Shown here one piece after another: positions 1-7,738 of a stretch of DNA of 31,461 nucleotides (position 1 is the stretch's first letter; every line of letters begins with the position of its first letter). The notes under the pieces are model-generated. The model made no database searches, was not told the origin of the DNA, and was given only the letters and a program-made list of their open reading frames with translations. The stretch lies in the NCBI GenBank assembly GCA_020635655.1, contig JACJZI010000017.1:1-31461 (forward strand), read 5' to 3'. A program made the position numbers and the translations under genes. This DNA is from Flavobacteriales bacterium. Its GTDB lineage: Bacteria; Bacteroidota; Bacteroidia; Flavobacteriales_F; PHOS-HE28.

Positions 1-192
1 CAGGATCGAGGCGGTGAAGCCGGCGATCTCGAAGCCCAGGTCCCATTCATCCAAGGGTGCGGTCCGGACCGTGCCGTTCTGGAGGCTGTACCAGACCTGG
101 TCGGCGTTGGCCGGTGCGGTGGTCACGGTCACGGTCGTTTGCGCGTTCATGGCGGCTGAAAGGAGCAGTGTCAGCGGGGTCAGGCTTCTCAT
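1..192 (-). CDS. Secreted protein, 5' end only (possible T9SS-exported protein)
   Basis: An open frame starts at the ATG at 192 and runs off the left edge of the window, so only the first 64 residues are visible. The start MRSLTPLTLLLSAAMNAQ looks like a signal peptide with cleavage near A-Q. It is followed by a stretch containing ADQVWYSLQNG and a WDLGFEI-type motif. From memory, this pattern (VWYSL followed by WDLxFEI) is common at the start of large secreted Bacteroidota proteins that carry a type IX secretion sorting domain. That domain, if present, lies outside the window. The gene is divergent from the RNA-binding protein gene, with 263 bp between the starts. The role is unknown; the secreted nature is moderately secure, the T9SS link is inference. 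Confidence 0.6.
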   Translation of the reverse strand, partial: MRSLTPLTLLLSAAMNAQTTVTVTTAPANADQVWYSLQNGTVRTAPLDEWDLGFEIAGFTASIL

Positions 193-455
193 GGTCGGGG
201 CGTTCAAGGCCGCAAAATTGGGCCTGTCCCATGCCTTACTCGTTGCCTCAGAAGGCGTTCTGGATGTTCCATGACGCACGTTTGACGATCCCGTGACGAT
301 CGCTGGTCGGTATCCAACGCCGGTGACGACCGGGGAAATGATGGGGGGCATGTCGGGAATATGTGGGATCTCCCTAGCTTCGCCCCGCTAAAGGCCTTGC
401 GTTCATGGCGGAACAAGAGGTACCAGCGCTAAAAGCAAACTCACGCAAGTAGAAC
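193..455. other. Divergent intergenic region
   Basis: The region separates the leftward secreted-protein gene from the rightward RRM gene, so it should hold both promoters. No clean Bacteroidota -7 element is visible. The best near matches are CAATTTTG on the minus strand (213-220) and TAGCTTCG on the plus strand (375-382), each one base off TAnnTTTG, and neither has a TTG at the expected -33 distance. A small hairpin (CCGGT-GACG-ACCGG, 320-333) and a 15-codon upstream reading frame at the right end are the only other structures noted. Confidence 0.4.
405..452 (+). other. Short upstream ORF (15 codons) before the RRM gene
   Basis: ATG at 405 opens a frame encoding MAEQEVPALKANSRK and stops at TAG 450-452. 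It is in the same frame as the RRM gene, whose ATG at 456 follows one codon (AAC) later. It could be a translated leader that couples ribosomes to the RRM start, or a chance frame. No homology is claimed. Confidence 0.25.
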
Positions 456-851
456 ATGAACATTTACGTCGCCAACGTGCCTTACTCAGTGAAGGACCAG
501 GACCTCAGGGAGCTTTTCGAACCCTACGGCGAGGTCACCTCGGCCAAGATCATCATGGATCGGGCCACCAACCGGAGCCGCGGTTTCGGCTTCGTGGAGA
601 TGTCCGATGACTCGGCCGCTCGTCAAGCCATCGAAGGCACCAATGGCAAGTCGTTCCACGGCCGCGACCTGGTCGTGAACGAAGCTCGTCCGCGTCCTGA
701 AGGGGGCGGCGACCGCCCCTTCCGTGGCGGTGGTGATCGCGGCGGTTTCCGCAACGATCGCGGTGGTTTCCGCGGTGATCGGGGTGGCTTCCGCGAAGAG
801 CGCGGCGGTTACCGCGACCGGGAGGACCGTTTCAACCGGGACGAGGACTGA
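456..851 (+). CDS. RRM-domain RNA-binding protein with RGG-type tail
   Basis: This 131-residue protein has a single RNA recognition motif at about residues 1-78 followed by a Gly/Arg-rich tail. RNP2 is visible as IYVANV (3-8) and RNP1 as RGFGFVEM (42-49), with the aromatic residues expected for single-stranded RNA stacking. The tail (about 80-131) carries four 7-residue RGG-like repeats and ends in an acidic/basic stretch. Small RRM proteins of this build are known from Bacteroidota and cyanobacteria, where they are cytoplasmic RNA binders often linked to cold or stress responses; the RNA targets here cannot be told. The ATG at 456 is chosen because RNP2 begins two residues later. It appears monocistronic, ending at a strong terminator 22 bp downstream. 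Confidence 0.93.
   Translation: MNIYVANVPYSVKDQDLRELFEPYGEVTSAKIIMDRATNRSRGFGFVEMSDDSAARQAIEGTNGKSFHGRDLVVNEARPRPEGGGDRPFRGGGDRGGFRNDRGGFRGDRGGFREERGGYRDREDRFNRDED
732..815 (+). repeat. Four tandem 21-bp repeats encoding the RGG tail
   Basis: Four consecutive imperfect 21-bp units (732-752, 753-773, 774-794, 795-815) encode GDRGGFR, NDRGGFR, GDRGGFR and EERGGYR, residues 93-120 of the RRM protein. Differences between units are partly at third codon positions, so the repeats are kept at protein level. Such an array can change copy number by slippage. Confidence 0.85.
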
Positions 852-873
852 ACCTGATACCACGACAAGACCA

Positions 874-898
874 GGACCCCGCTTCGGCGGGGTCCTTT
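874..898 (+). terminator. Intrinsic terminator after the RRM gene
   Basis: A perfect 9-bp stem (GGACCCCGC, 874-882, with GCGGGGTCC, 887-895) closes on a TTCG tetraloop flanked by C and G, the very stable UUCG type. It is followed by TTTCATTT. It lies 22 bp past the RRM stop and should separate that gene from the outer-membrane receptor downstream. Confidence 0.85.
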
Positions 899-1001
899 CA
901 TTTCGGCCCGACCTTTGCGCCCCGCCACGGCCCGATCGAACCTCCAGTACGCACGATCGTCCAACAGCACCATGGTCCGTTCATAGCCCAAGCCTCTCCG
1001 G

Positions 1002-3515
1002 ATGAAACCCCTGCCCGCCCTGGCGATCCTTCTATGCGTCCTGACCCCTGCGGGACCTGCCTGGGCACAACGTCCGCAGGGCGGGGCTCCTCCTCATATC
1101 GGAAAGGTCTACGGCAAGGTGCTCGATGCCTCCACCGGCAAGTCCGCGGCCTATGCCACCGTCGCTTACCTCTGGGGCCCGAAGGACAGCCTGGTCACCG
1201 GTTCGATCGTCCGGCCCAACGGGGATTTCGACCTGGACCAGCTGCCGCTGGGGTGGGGCACATTGCGGGTGAGCTTCATTGGCTACAGGACATTGGACAC
1301 ACCGGTGACCTTGGACCGCCAGCACCTGGAACTGGACCTCGGCGACCTGGAGCTGCATCCGGACCAGGAACTGCTCAAGGAGGTGGAGGTGGTCGGCGAG
1401 AAGAGCCAGAGCGTGCTGCGCGTGGACCGGCGTGTATACAACGTGGACCGTGACCTGGCGAGCAAGGGCGGATCGGCCGTGGATATCATGAAGAACATCC
1501 CGGGATTGAGCGTCGATGTGGACGGGAACGTCAGCCTGCGCAACGCCCAGCCCAAGCTGCTCGTTGACGGGCGGCCCACCTCATTGGAGCTGGACCAGAT
1601 CCCTTCCGACGAGATCGACCATGTGGAAGTGATCACGAATCCGTCGGTGGCCTTCGATGCGAACAGCACGGGAGGCATCATCAACGTGGTCCTGAAGAAG
1701 AACGACAAGCCGGGCTATTCCGGACAGGTCCAGCTCGGGGCCGGAACGAATGACCGCTACCAGGCCGGGGCGAACCTGCAGGTGAAGGAAGGCCGCTTCA
1801 ACTTCAACCTGTCCTACAACTTCTATTCCGGCGCCAACCGTACCAAGGGCTTCAACGATCGAACGGACCTCTACGAGGGAGAGGTGCTCGACATCTTCCG
1901 GCAGAACAACATGGACGCTAGCAAACGCACCTATCAGGGCGGCCGTTTCAGCGTGGATTATGCCGTGACGAACCGGAGCACGCTCACGCTCACCGGCAAC
2001 GTACGAGGCAGGAACAGCACCAGCGATGAACTGCAGACCTACTCCACCCGGGAACCTTTCGGCACTTTGTTGAGCAGTGGGGACCAGGACGTCACCGAAC
2101 GGCACGGTGGCTACAACATCGGTGGCCGGCTGGGCTTCTTGCACAAAAGCCCCAAGGAGGGAAAGCAATGGAGCATCGATGCCGGGTATGGGGTCAGCCG
2201 ACGGGACAACACCGACCGCTACGTCCGTACCGATCGGGATGCGGAAGGATCGCTCGTGGAGGGAGCGCCTCACATCCAGGACCAGCTCGGCAACTCCAAT
2301 GGGGAGGAGTTCGACCTGCAGGCCGATGCCCGGGATCCGCTGAACGCGCACAACACCATCGAGTACGGTGTGAAGAGCGGATACGATCGGGACCACAGCA
2401 GGCTCGATGTGTTCGACAGGAACGCCGTCGATCCGGCCGGTGTGTTCGATAGCACCCTGAGCAACAACTACCGCACCACCAGCCTGATCAACGCGGCCTA
2501 TGTCAACTGGATCCACAAGCTGTCCGACCATTGGTCACTACAGGCGGGTCTGCGTTTCGAATCCAGCTGGTTCAAAGGCGAACTGTTGGACCGTGGCGAG
2601 GAATTCAGTTACAGCTACCCGGACGGCGGGAAGGACCTGGGCCGGGCGCTCTTCCCGGGTATCTACCTGTCACGGAAATGGGATGGCGATGGCGGACGCG
2701 AACTGCAGTTCAACCTCTCCCGGAAGATCTCGCGGCCGCGATTCTGGCAATTGACCCCGTTCATCCACTCCAGTGATCCGACCAGCATTCGGCGCGGCAA
2801 CCCGCTCCTGCGGCCGGAGATGAGCAACCTGGCCGAGGTGAACCATCTGCTCCCCTTCGGAAATGCGGGGAAGAGCAACTGGCTCACGAGCATCTTCGTA
2901 CGGCAGACGCAGGACGTGATCACCAGCGTGGCCTATCCCCTGGAAGAGGACAGCACCATCCTGGTGAACACCTGGGCGAACGGTGACGACAACTGGGACA
3001 TCGGCTGGGAGAACGCCCTTCGCATCATCGTCGGGAAGAACGTGGACATGACCCTGAGCGGGACCGTGCAATACACGCAGGTGGCGTTGACCAGCAACGG
3101 CAGCACCTCCAACAATACCGGGTGGAGCGGTGGCGCGAAGGCTGCGGTCAACTACAAGCCGGTGAAGGTGGTCACCGTGCAACTGTCCGGTGACTACGAC
3201 TGGCCGCGGATCGTGCCACAGGGGCGTACGGCATCGAACTACGGCATCGATGCGAGCGCCAATTGGGACATCACACCCAAGCTTGCCCTGACGGCATCGG
3301 TGAACGACGTGTTGAACAGCCGCCACTGGGGAAGCACCTTCACCACGGAACGGTTCATCCAGGAAACGGACCGGCGAAGGGAATCACGGTTCGCGCGCCT
3401 TACGCTGACCTGGAGGTTCGGCCAGCGGGATGTATCGCTCTTCCGGCGCAACAAGACCCAGCGCGAACAACAACGCGAGCCCGGGTTGGACCAGAACGAT
3501 CAGGAGGGGTTCTGA
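1002..3515 (+). CDS. TonB-dependent-receptor-like outer-membrane beta-barrel protein
   Basis: The 837-residue protein starts with a signal peptide (about 1-22, cleavage near AWA-Q). A CarboxypepD_reg-like beta-sandwich follows (about 34-118, beginning GKVYGKVLDASTGK), then a plug domain (about 140-232, with the family-typical VEVITNPSVAFDA and GIINVVLKKN), then a long C-terminal barrel rich in alternating aromatic strands (about 235-800). This matches the Bacteroidota family annotated as outer membrane beta-barrel/TonB-dependent receptor (OMP_b-brl_3 type). It should sit in the outer membrane and import an unknown ligand. The last ~30 residues after the final strand (LTLTWRFG) are charged and Gln/Arg-rich. 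No SusD partner is adjacent. A two-component system follows 74 bp downstream on the same strand. Upstream, GACCTTTG at 910-917 is a one-off match to the -7 element. Confidence 0.9.
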   Translation: MKPLPALAILLCVLTPAGPAWAQRPQGGAPPHIGKVYGKVLDASTGKSAAYATVAYLWGPKDSLVTGSIVRPNGDFDLDQLPLGWGTLRVSFIGYRTLDTPVTLDRQHLELDLGDLELHPDQELLKEVEVVGEKSQSVLRVDRRVYNVDRDLASKGGSAVDIMKNIPGLSVDVDGNVSLRNAQPKLLVDGRPTSLELDQIPSDEIDHVEVITNPSVAFDANSTGGIINVVLKKNDKPGYSGQVQLGAGTNDRYQAGANLQVKEGRFNFNLSYNFYSGANRTKGFNDRTDLYEGEVLDIFRQNNMDASKRTYQGGRFSVDYAVTNRSTLTLTGNVRGRNSTSDELQTYSTREPFGTLLSSGDQDVTERHGGYNIGGRLGFLHKSPKEGKQWSIDAGYGVSRRDNTDRYVRTDRDAEGSLVEGAPHIQDQLGNSNGEEFDLQADARDPLNAHNTIEYGVKSGYDRDHSRLDVFDRNAVDPAGVFDSTLSNNYRTTSLINAAYVNWIHKLSDHWSLQAGLRFESSWFKGELLDRGEEFSYSYPDGGKDLGRALFPGIYLSRKWDGDGGRELQFNLSRKISRPRFWQLTPFIHSSDPTSIRRGNPLLRPEMSNLAEVNHLLPFGNAGKSNWLTSIFVRQTQDVITSVAYPLEEDSTILVNTWANGDDNWDIGWENALRIIVGKNVDMTLSGTVQYTQVALTSNGSTSNNTGWSGGAKAAVNYKPVKVVTVQLSGDYDWPRIVPQGRTASNYGIDASANWDITPKLALTASVNDVLNSRHWGSTFTTERFIQETDRRRESRFARLTLTWRFGQRDVSLFRRNKTQREQQREPGLDQNDQEGF

Positions 3516-3589
3516 CCACCGCGATCGAAAGGATCGTTAATGCGCGGGCCTGCGCGGGCCCGATGCGCTAACATTGTCGGCAACATCCC

Positions 3590-4927
3590 ATGCGGCGGAG
3601 AAGTCTGGGCACCGTGATCCTGCTGGCCACGCTGAGCGTGATCGGTGTGCTACTGACCCAGATGCTCTGGCTGGACCGTGCGTTCCGTCTGCAGCATGAA
3701 CAGGTCGAACTTCAGAAACAGGAGCAGCAGCAGCTGGAAAAGCAGTTCAACGATCGTGTGATCATCGCCCTCACGAACGTCACCGAGCAGATCCTTTCTA
3801 TCAACAAGGACCCCTCCGACCTGTTCGACGCCGTGAAACAGGAGCGGCCGAATTATTTCGCGGTCACGATCAATGACACACTGCATCCCTACCTCCTGGA
3901 GGCACTGCTGCGCAAGGAGTTCAAGCGGCGGAACATCACGGACGACTTCGAATACGGCATCTACGACTGCTTCACGGACTCCATCGTGTACGGCAACTAC
4001 GTGGTGCTGGACAGTTCCACCTCCGACACCCTGCCCCACACGCATTTGCAGAAGCTCGACAAGGACGGCCACTATTTCGGCGTGTTCTTCCCCAAAAGGT
4101 CCAGTTCGCTCTGGATGCCAGAGACCGTCAGCCGCAGCACCTGGATCTATCCCGCGATCGTCAGCATGATCGTGTTCGCCTTCTTTGGCTACAGCGTATG
4201 GATCATCATGGGCCAGAAGCGACTGAGCGAGATGAAGAACGACTTCATCGGCAACATGACGCATGAGTTGAAGACGCCCATCAGTACCATCGCCTTGAGC
4301 AGCGAGGTGATCTCGGACCCCGCGATCATCAACGAACCGGAGCGGCTGGCCGCCTACGCGGCGATCATCCGCTCGGAGAACGAACGCCTGCGCGCCCAGG
4401 TGGAGCGGGTGCTCCAGCTCGCCACGCTGGACCAGGACAAGCTGGCCCTGAAACGCGAGCGGATCGATCTGCACGAACGGATCCGTCACGTGGTCGATGC
4501 CCTGAAACTTCCCCTGGAGGAACGTCAGGGCTACGTTGATCTGCACCTCGAAGCCGCTGAGCATTGGGTGACGGGTGATCCCGTTCATCTGACCAACGTG
4601 GTCTTCAATCTGCTCGACAATGCATTGAAGTACAGCGACGGTCCGCCACGGATCACGATCCGTTCGAGCGACGTCGGGCGCATGCTCGTTGTGGCGGTGG
4701 AGGACCATGGGATCGGCATCCGCGCGGAGGACCTCAAGCACGTGTTCGAACGCTTCTATCGGGTGCCCACGGGCAACGTCCATAACGTGAAGGGCTTCGG
4801 ACTGGGCCTGCATTACGTACAGCAGATCGTGAACGCGCACGGCGGATCGATCGAGGCACGGAGCGAACCCGGAGCGGGCAGCACCTTCACTTTCCGACTG
4901 CCGATCAACAAGAAAGACCGCTCATGA
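3590..4927 (+). CDS. Sensor histidine kinase (RprX-like)
   Basis: This is a 445-residue membrane kinase. TM1 is at about 7-28, a ~155-residue periplasmic sensor region starts with a Gln/Glu-rich coiled-coil stretch (35-52), and TM2 is at about 186-208. The HisKA domain has its phospho-acceptor His225 in THELKTP. The HATPase domain shows the N box (NLLDNALKYSD, 340-350), G1 (DHGIGI, 372-377), an F box (FERFYR) and G2 (GFGLGL, 402-407). All catalytic motifs are present, so it should autophosphorylate and pass phosphate to the response regulator, whose ATG overlaps its stop (ATGA). I do not recognise the sensor domain, so the signal is unknown. The 74-bp upstream gap contains a duplicated 10-mer (tgcgcgggcc, 3541-3560), a hairpin, and TAACATTG (3569-3576), a one-off -7 match. 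Co-transcription with the receptor upstream is possible. Confidence 0.92.
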   Translation: MRRRSLGTVILLATLSVIGVLLTQMLWLDRAFRLQHEQVELQKQEQQQLEKQFNDRVIIALTNVTEQILSINKDPSDLFDAVKQERPNYFAVTINDTLHPYLLEALLRKEFKRRNITDDFEYGIYDCFTDSIVYGNYVVLDSSTSDTLPHTHLQKLDKDGHYFGVFFPKRSSSLWMPETVSRSTWIYPAIVSMIVFAFFGYSVWIIMGQKRLSEMKNDFIGNMTHELKTPISTIALSSEVISDPAIINEPERLAAYAAIIRSENERLRAQVERVLQLATLDQDKLALKRERIDLHERIRHVVDALKLPLEERQGYVDLHLEAAEHWVTGDPVHLTNVVFNLLDNALKYSDGPPRITIRSSDVGRMLVVAVEDHGIGIRAEDLKHVFERFYRVPTGNVHNVKGFGLGLHYVQQIVNAHGGSIEARSEPGAGSTFTFRLPINKKDRS

Positions 4928-5622
4928 CGGACCGAAAAGGCAACATCCTCCTGGTCGAGGACGATCCGAACCTCGGCTTCGTGATCCAGGACGCCCTGAA
5001 GCGCCTGGGCTATTCCGTGCACCTCTGCCGTGATGGCAAGGAAGGCTTGAAGTACTTCAATGAGCATGCCTATGATCTTTGTGTGCTCGACGTCATGCTG
5101 CCGAACAAGGACGGTTTCAGCCTGGCGGAGGACATCCGCATGACCGATGACCGCGTGCCGATCATCTTCCTCACGGCAAAAAGCCAGACGGAGGACCGCA
5201 TCGCCGGGTTCAAGGCCGGTGGCGACGATTACCTCACCAAGCCGTTCAGCCATGAGGAGCTCGCCCTGCGCATCGAGGCGATCCTTCGCCGGACCATCGA
5301 AAAGACGGGTGAACAGCGACGGCGGGAGGAGTTCGAGATCGGCGACTACACCTTCGACCACCGCGAACTGATGCTGAGGCACCCCGACGAGGACCGCAAG
5401 CTCACACGCAAGGAGGCCGAGGTGCTCCGGCTCCTGTGCATGCACCAGGACCAGGTGCTGCCGCGCGAACTCGTGCTGAACATGGTCTGGGGCGACGACA
5501 CCTATTTCCTGGGACGCAGCCTGGACGTGTTCATCAGCCGGCTGCGCAAGTACCTGAAACGCGACGCGCGCGTGCAGATCAACAACGTGCACGGCGTCGG
5601 CTTCAAGCTGCAGGTGGATTGA
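4924..5622 (+). CDS. OmpR-family response regulator (RprY-like)
   Basis: The 232-residue protein has an N-terminal receiver domain (about 7-120) and a C-terminal winged-helix DNA-binding domain (about 135-231). Receiver landmarks are VEDD near residue 12, the phospho-acceptor aspartate in CVLDVMLP, LTAK and the KPF lysine motif. The DNA-binding half contains LTRKEAEVLRLL and RSLDVFISRLRKYL, typical of Trans_reg_C. It is the cognate partner of the overlapping kinase gene, read by translational coupling at ATGA. Its regulon is unknown; the upstream outer-membrane receptor is the obvious candidate by position only. Transcription ends at the bidirectional hairpin immediately downstream. Confidence 0.95.
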   Translation: MTDRKGNILLVEDDPNLGFVIQDALKRLGYSVHLCRDGKEGLKYFNEHAYDLCVLDVMLPNKDGFSLAEDIRMTDDRVPIIFLTAKSQTEDRIAGFKAGGDDYLTKPFSHEELALRIEAILRRTIEKTGEQRRREEFEIGDYTFDHRELMLRHPDEDRKLTRKEAEVLRLLCMHQDQVLPRELVLNMVWGDDTYFLGRSLDVFISRLRKYLKRDARVQINNVHGVGFKLQVD

Positions 5623-5627
5623 CAAGA

Positions 5628-5654
5628 GGAACGGCGCCCGATGGGCGCCGTTCC
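5628..5654. terminator. Bidirectional intrinsic terminator between convergent operons
   Basis: A perfect 12-bp inverted repeat (GGAACGGCGCCC, 5628-5639, with GGGCGCCGTTCC, 5643-5654) has a 3-base loop. It lies 5 bp after the response regulator stop and 21 bp beyond the yqeY stop on the other strand. There is no long T tract on either side. Placement between two convergent stops supports a shared terminator for the two-component operon and for the whole dcw operon. Confidence 0.75.
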
Positions 5655-5675
5655 CACCATGCACGGCGGAGGTGT

Positions 5676-6128
5676 TCAGTCGCCCAGCAACTGCTTCACC
5701 TTGGTGGCGATACGCGCACCCTCGGCCTTCCCCGCCAGACGCTTGTTCGCTTCGCCCATCACACGGCCCATGTCCTTCATGGACGATGCCCCCAGGTCGA
5801 CGATGACCGCCTTGACCGCCGCCTCCAATTCCGCATCACTGAGCGATGCGGGCAGGTAGGCTTCGATCACCTTGTCCTGGGCCTCCTCTTCCGCGGCCAG
5901 GTCAGCCCTTCCCTGCTGACGATAGATCGCGGCGGCCTCGGCCCTTTGCTTGTGCAGCTTCTGCAGGATCCTCAGACCATCCTGCTCGCTCAAGGTCTCC
6001 TGACCACCTTCCTTGGTCAGTTCGAGCAGGATGGCGCTCTTGATCGCACGCAGGGCGTTCAACCGGTCCTTGTCGCGGGCCAGCATGGCGGTCTTGATGT
6101 CGGCGTCGATGCGCTGCTTCAGGTCCAT
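5676..6128 (-). CDS. GatB/YqeY domain-containing protein
   Basis: This 150-residue, largely alpha-helical protein matches the YqeY family from its start (MDLKQRIDADIKTAMLARDK) through LNALRAIKSAI, an EAYLP motif and the C-terminal helical bundle with MGxVMGEANKRLAGKA. The domain is also found at the C terminus of the GatB subunit of tRNA-dependent amidotransferase, where it contacts tRNA. The function of free-standing YqeY is not established. It is the last gene of the dcw operon, 6 bp after ftsZ, a position I recall as common in Flavobacteriia. Start ATG at 6128. Confidence 0.9.
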   Translation of the reverse strand: MDLKQRIDADIKTAMLARDKDRLNALRAIKSAILLELTKEGGQETLSEQDGLRILQKLHKQRAEAAAIYRQQGRADLAAEEEAQDKVIEAYLPASLSDAELEAAVKAVIVDLGASSMKDMGRVMGEANKRLAGKAEGARIATKVKQLLGD

Positions 6129-6134
6129 GCCCGT

Positions 6135-7706
6135 TCAGTCGACGTTGTCATGCAGGTAGGGATTGTTGCGGCGTAGCTCCACGTTGCGTTCGCCGTTCTC
6201 GTCCTGGCCTTCGGTCAGGGTGTAGCGGCTCACGTTGCTGTCGGTGCTGTGGGGCCCGACCGTCAGCACGACGTTCTTGCGCTTGTAGGCCGGCTCGCGT
6301 TCCATATCGTTGATCCCATTGGGTGAACGCAGCCGCATGGTGAGCTCCCGCATCTTGGACAAACGCTCCTCCACGCGTGCCTGGTGCTCGGGACCGATCG
6401 GCCGCTGGTCCGTGGAGGCCGTGGCGGTTGACACCGGTCCGGTGGCATCGACGGGCTGTGTGTTCACTTCCCCGGCATACAGGTCGTGCACCTTCTTTTC
6501 GGCGGGGGGTGAGGCCGGCTGTCCGGTTGGAGTTCCCGACACGGGTCCGTTCACTGGCGCCAACTCTGCGGCGGGCTTCAGGTAGGGCTCCGTGGGGGCT
6601 TCCGATGCGGGCCGGTCGGTCCCTTCCACCCGCTTGCCCTCCACGGCCACGGGACTGGCGATCGGACGGGTGATCATGGTGGGCACGTCGGCATCCAGGG
6701 GGATCACCCGACGCTCCGCCCTGGGTTCCTCGACCAGTCCCGTCTCCGGGTTCACATGGAAACCGGTCGCGATCACCGTCACACGCACCTTCTCGCCCAG
6801 CGATTCATCCCGGCAGTATCCCCAGATGACATCCGCACTGGAGCCCGCAGCTTCCTGAATGTGGTCCGTGATCTCGGTGATCTCGTCCATGAGCACCTCC
6901 TGCGTGCCGTGGGTGATGTTCAGCAGGACGAATTTGGCACCCTTGATATCATTGTCATTGAGCAACGGCGAGGCCAGTGCCTCCTGTGCGGCACGCAGGG
7001 CGCGCTCCTCTCCTTCCGCCTCGGCCATGCCCATGATCGCCGCGCCGCTGTTGGTCATTACGGTCTTCACGTCCTCGAAGTCCACGTTCACCTTGCCCGT
7101 CATCGTGATGATCTCCGCGATCCCACGCGCCGCCGTGGTGAGCACGTTGTCGGCATGCGCGAAGGCGTTGTCCAATGACAGGTTCCCGAATAGGTCGCGA
7201 AGCCGGTCATTGTTGATGACCAGAAGGGTGTCCACCTGACCACGGAGGTCCTCGATGCCCGCCGCGGCCTGTTGCTTGCGCTTCCGGCCCTCCCATTGAA
7301 AGGGCATGGTGACGATCCCGACGGTGAGGATGCCCAGTTCGCGCGCGATCTGAGCGATGACCGGGGCCGCTCCCGTGCCCGTGCCGCCGCCCATGCCGGC
7401 GGTGATGAAGACCATCTTGGTCCGGGTGCTCAGCACCTGCTTGATCTCATCGATGTTCTCCTGGGCGGCGTCCTTGCCACGCTCAGGTACGGAACCGGCG
7501 CCAAGACCATCGGTCAGCTCCAGGCCCAGCTGCAGTTTGACCGGGATCGGGCTGATGTCCAGTGCCTGTTTGTCGGTGTTGCAGATGATGAAGTCCACGC
7601 CCTTGATGCCCTGGGCGTACATGTGGTTCACGGCATTGCTGCCGCCACCGCCAACGCCGATCACCTTGATGATCGAGGCCAGCTCCTTGGGAAGGTCGAA
7701 TTTCAT
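6135..7706 (-). CDS. ftsZ: Cell division GTPase FtsZ
   Basis: FtsZ is the tubulin homologue that forms the Z-ring. In the 523-residue product the GTP-binding domain begins IKVIGVGGGGSNAVNHM, the tubulin signature GGGTGTG is at 106-112, and the T7 synergy loop NVDFED is at 207-212, so GTPase and polymerisation residues are intact. The globular core ends near residue 320. A ~185-residue linker rich in Pro, Thr, Ala and Glu follows, ending in a short peptide NPYLHDNVD that I recall from flavobacterial FtsZ tails; it probably binds FtsA. The protein is much longer than E. coli FtsZ (383) because of this linker. Start ATG 7706 is chosen over an in-frame TTG at 7742 that overlaps the ftsA stop, because MKFDLPK precedes the conserved core directly. 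Confidence 0.97.
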   Translation of the reverse strand: MKFDLPKELASIIKVIGVGGGGSNAVNHMYAQGIKGVDFIICNTDKQALDISPIPVKLQLGLELTDGLGAGSVPERGKDAAQENIDEIKQVLSTRTKMVFITAGMGGGTGTGAAPVIAQIARELGILTVGIVTMPFQWEGRKRKQQAAAGIEDLRGQVDTLLVINNDRLRDLFGNLSLDNAFAHADNVLTTAARGIAEIITMTGKVNVDFEDVKTVMTNSGAAIMGMAEAEGEERALRAAQEALASPLLNDNDIKGAKFVLLNITHGTQEVLMDEITEITDHIQEAAGSSADVIWGYCRDESLGEKVRVTVIATGFHVNPETGLVEEPRAERRVIPLDADVPTMITRPIASPVAVEGKRVEGTDRPASEAPTEPYLKPAAELAPVNGPVSGTPTGQPASPPAEKKVHDLYAGEVNTQPVDATGPVSTATASTDQRPIGPEHQARVEERLSKMRELTMRLRSPNGINDMEREPAYKRKNVVLTVGPHSTDSNVSRYTLTEGQDENGERNVELRRNNPYLHDNVD

Positions 7707-7738
7707 GTCGTTCGGTCTTTGAAGGTGGAAGGGAATGT

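Noticed and set aside
930..962. Two CGATCG palindromes 15 bp apart before the receptor gene
   Set aside because: CGATCG is frequent in this window, so spacing is likely chance.
3541..3578. Duplicated 10-mer and GC hairpin before the kinase as an operator or terminator
   Set aside because: One short duplication in very GC-rich DNA, no T tract, no second copy elsewhere noticed.
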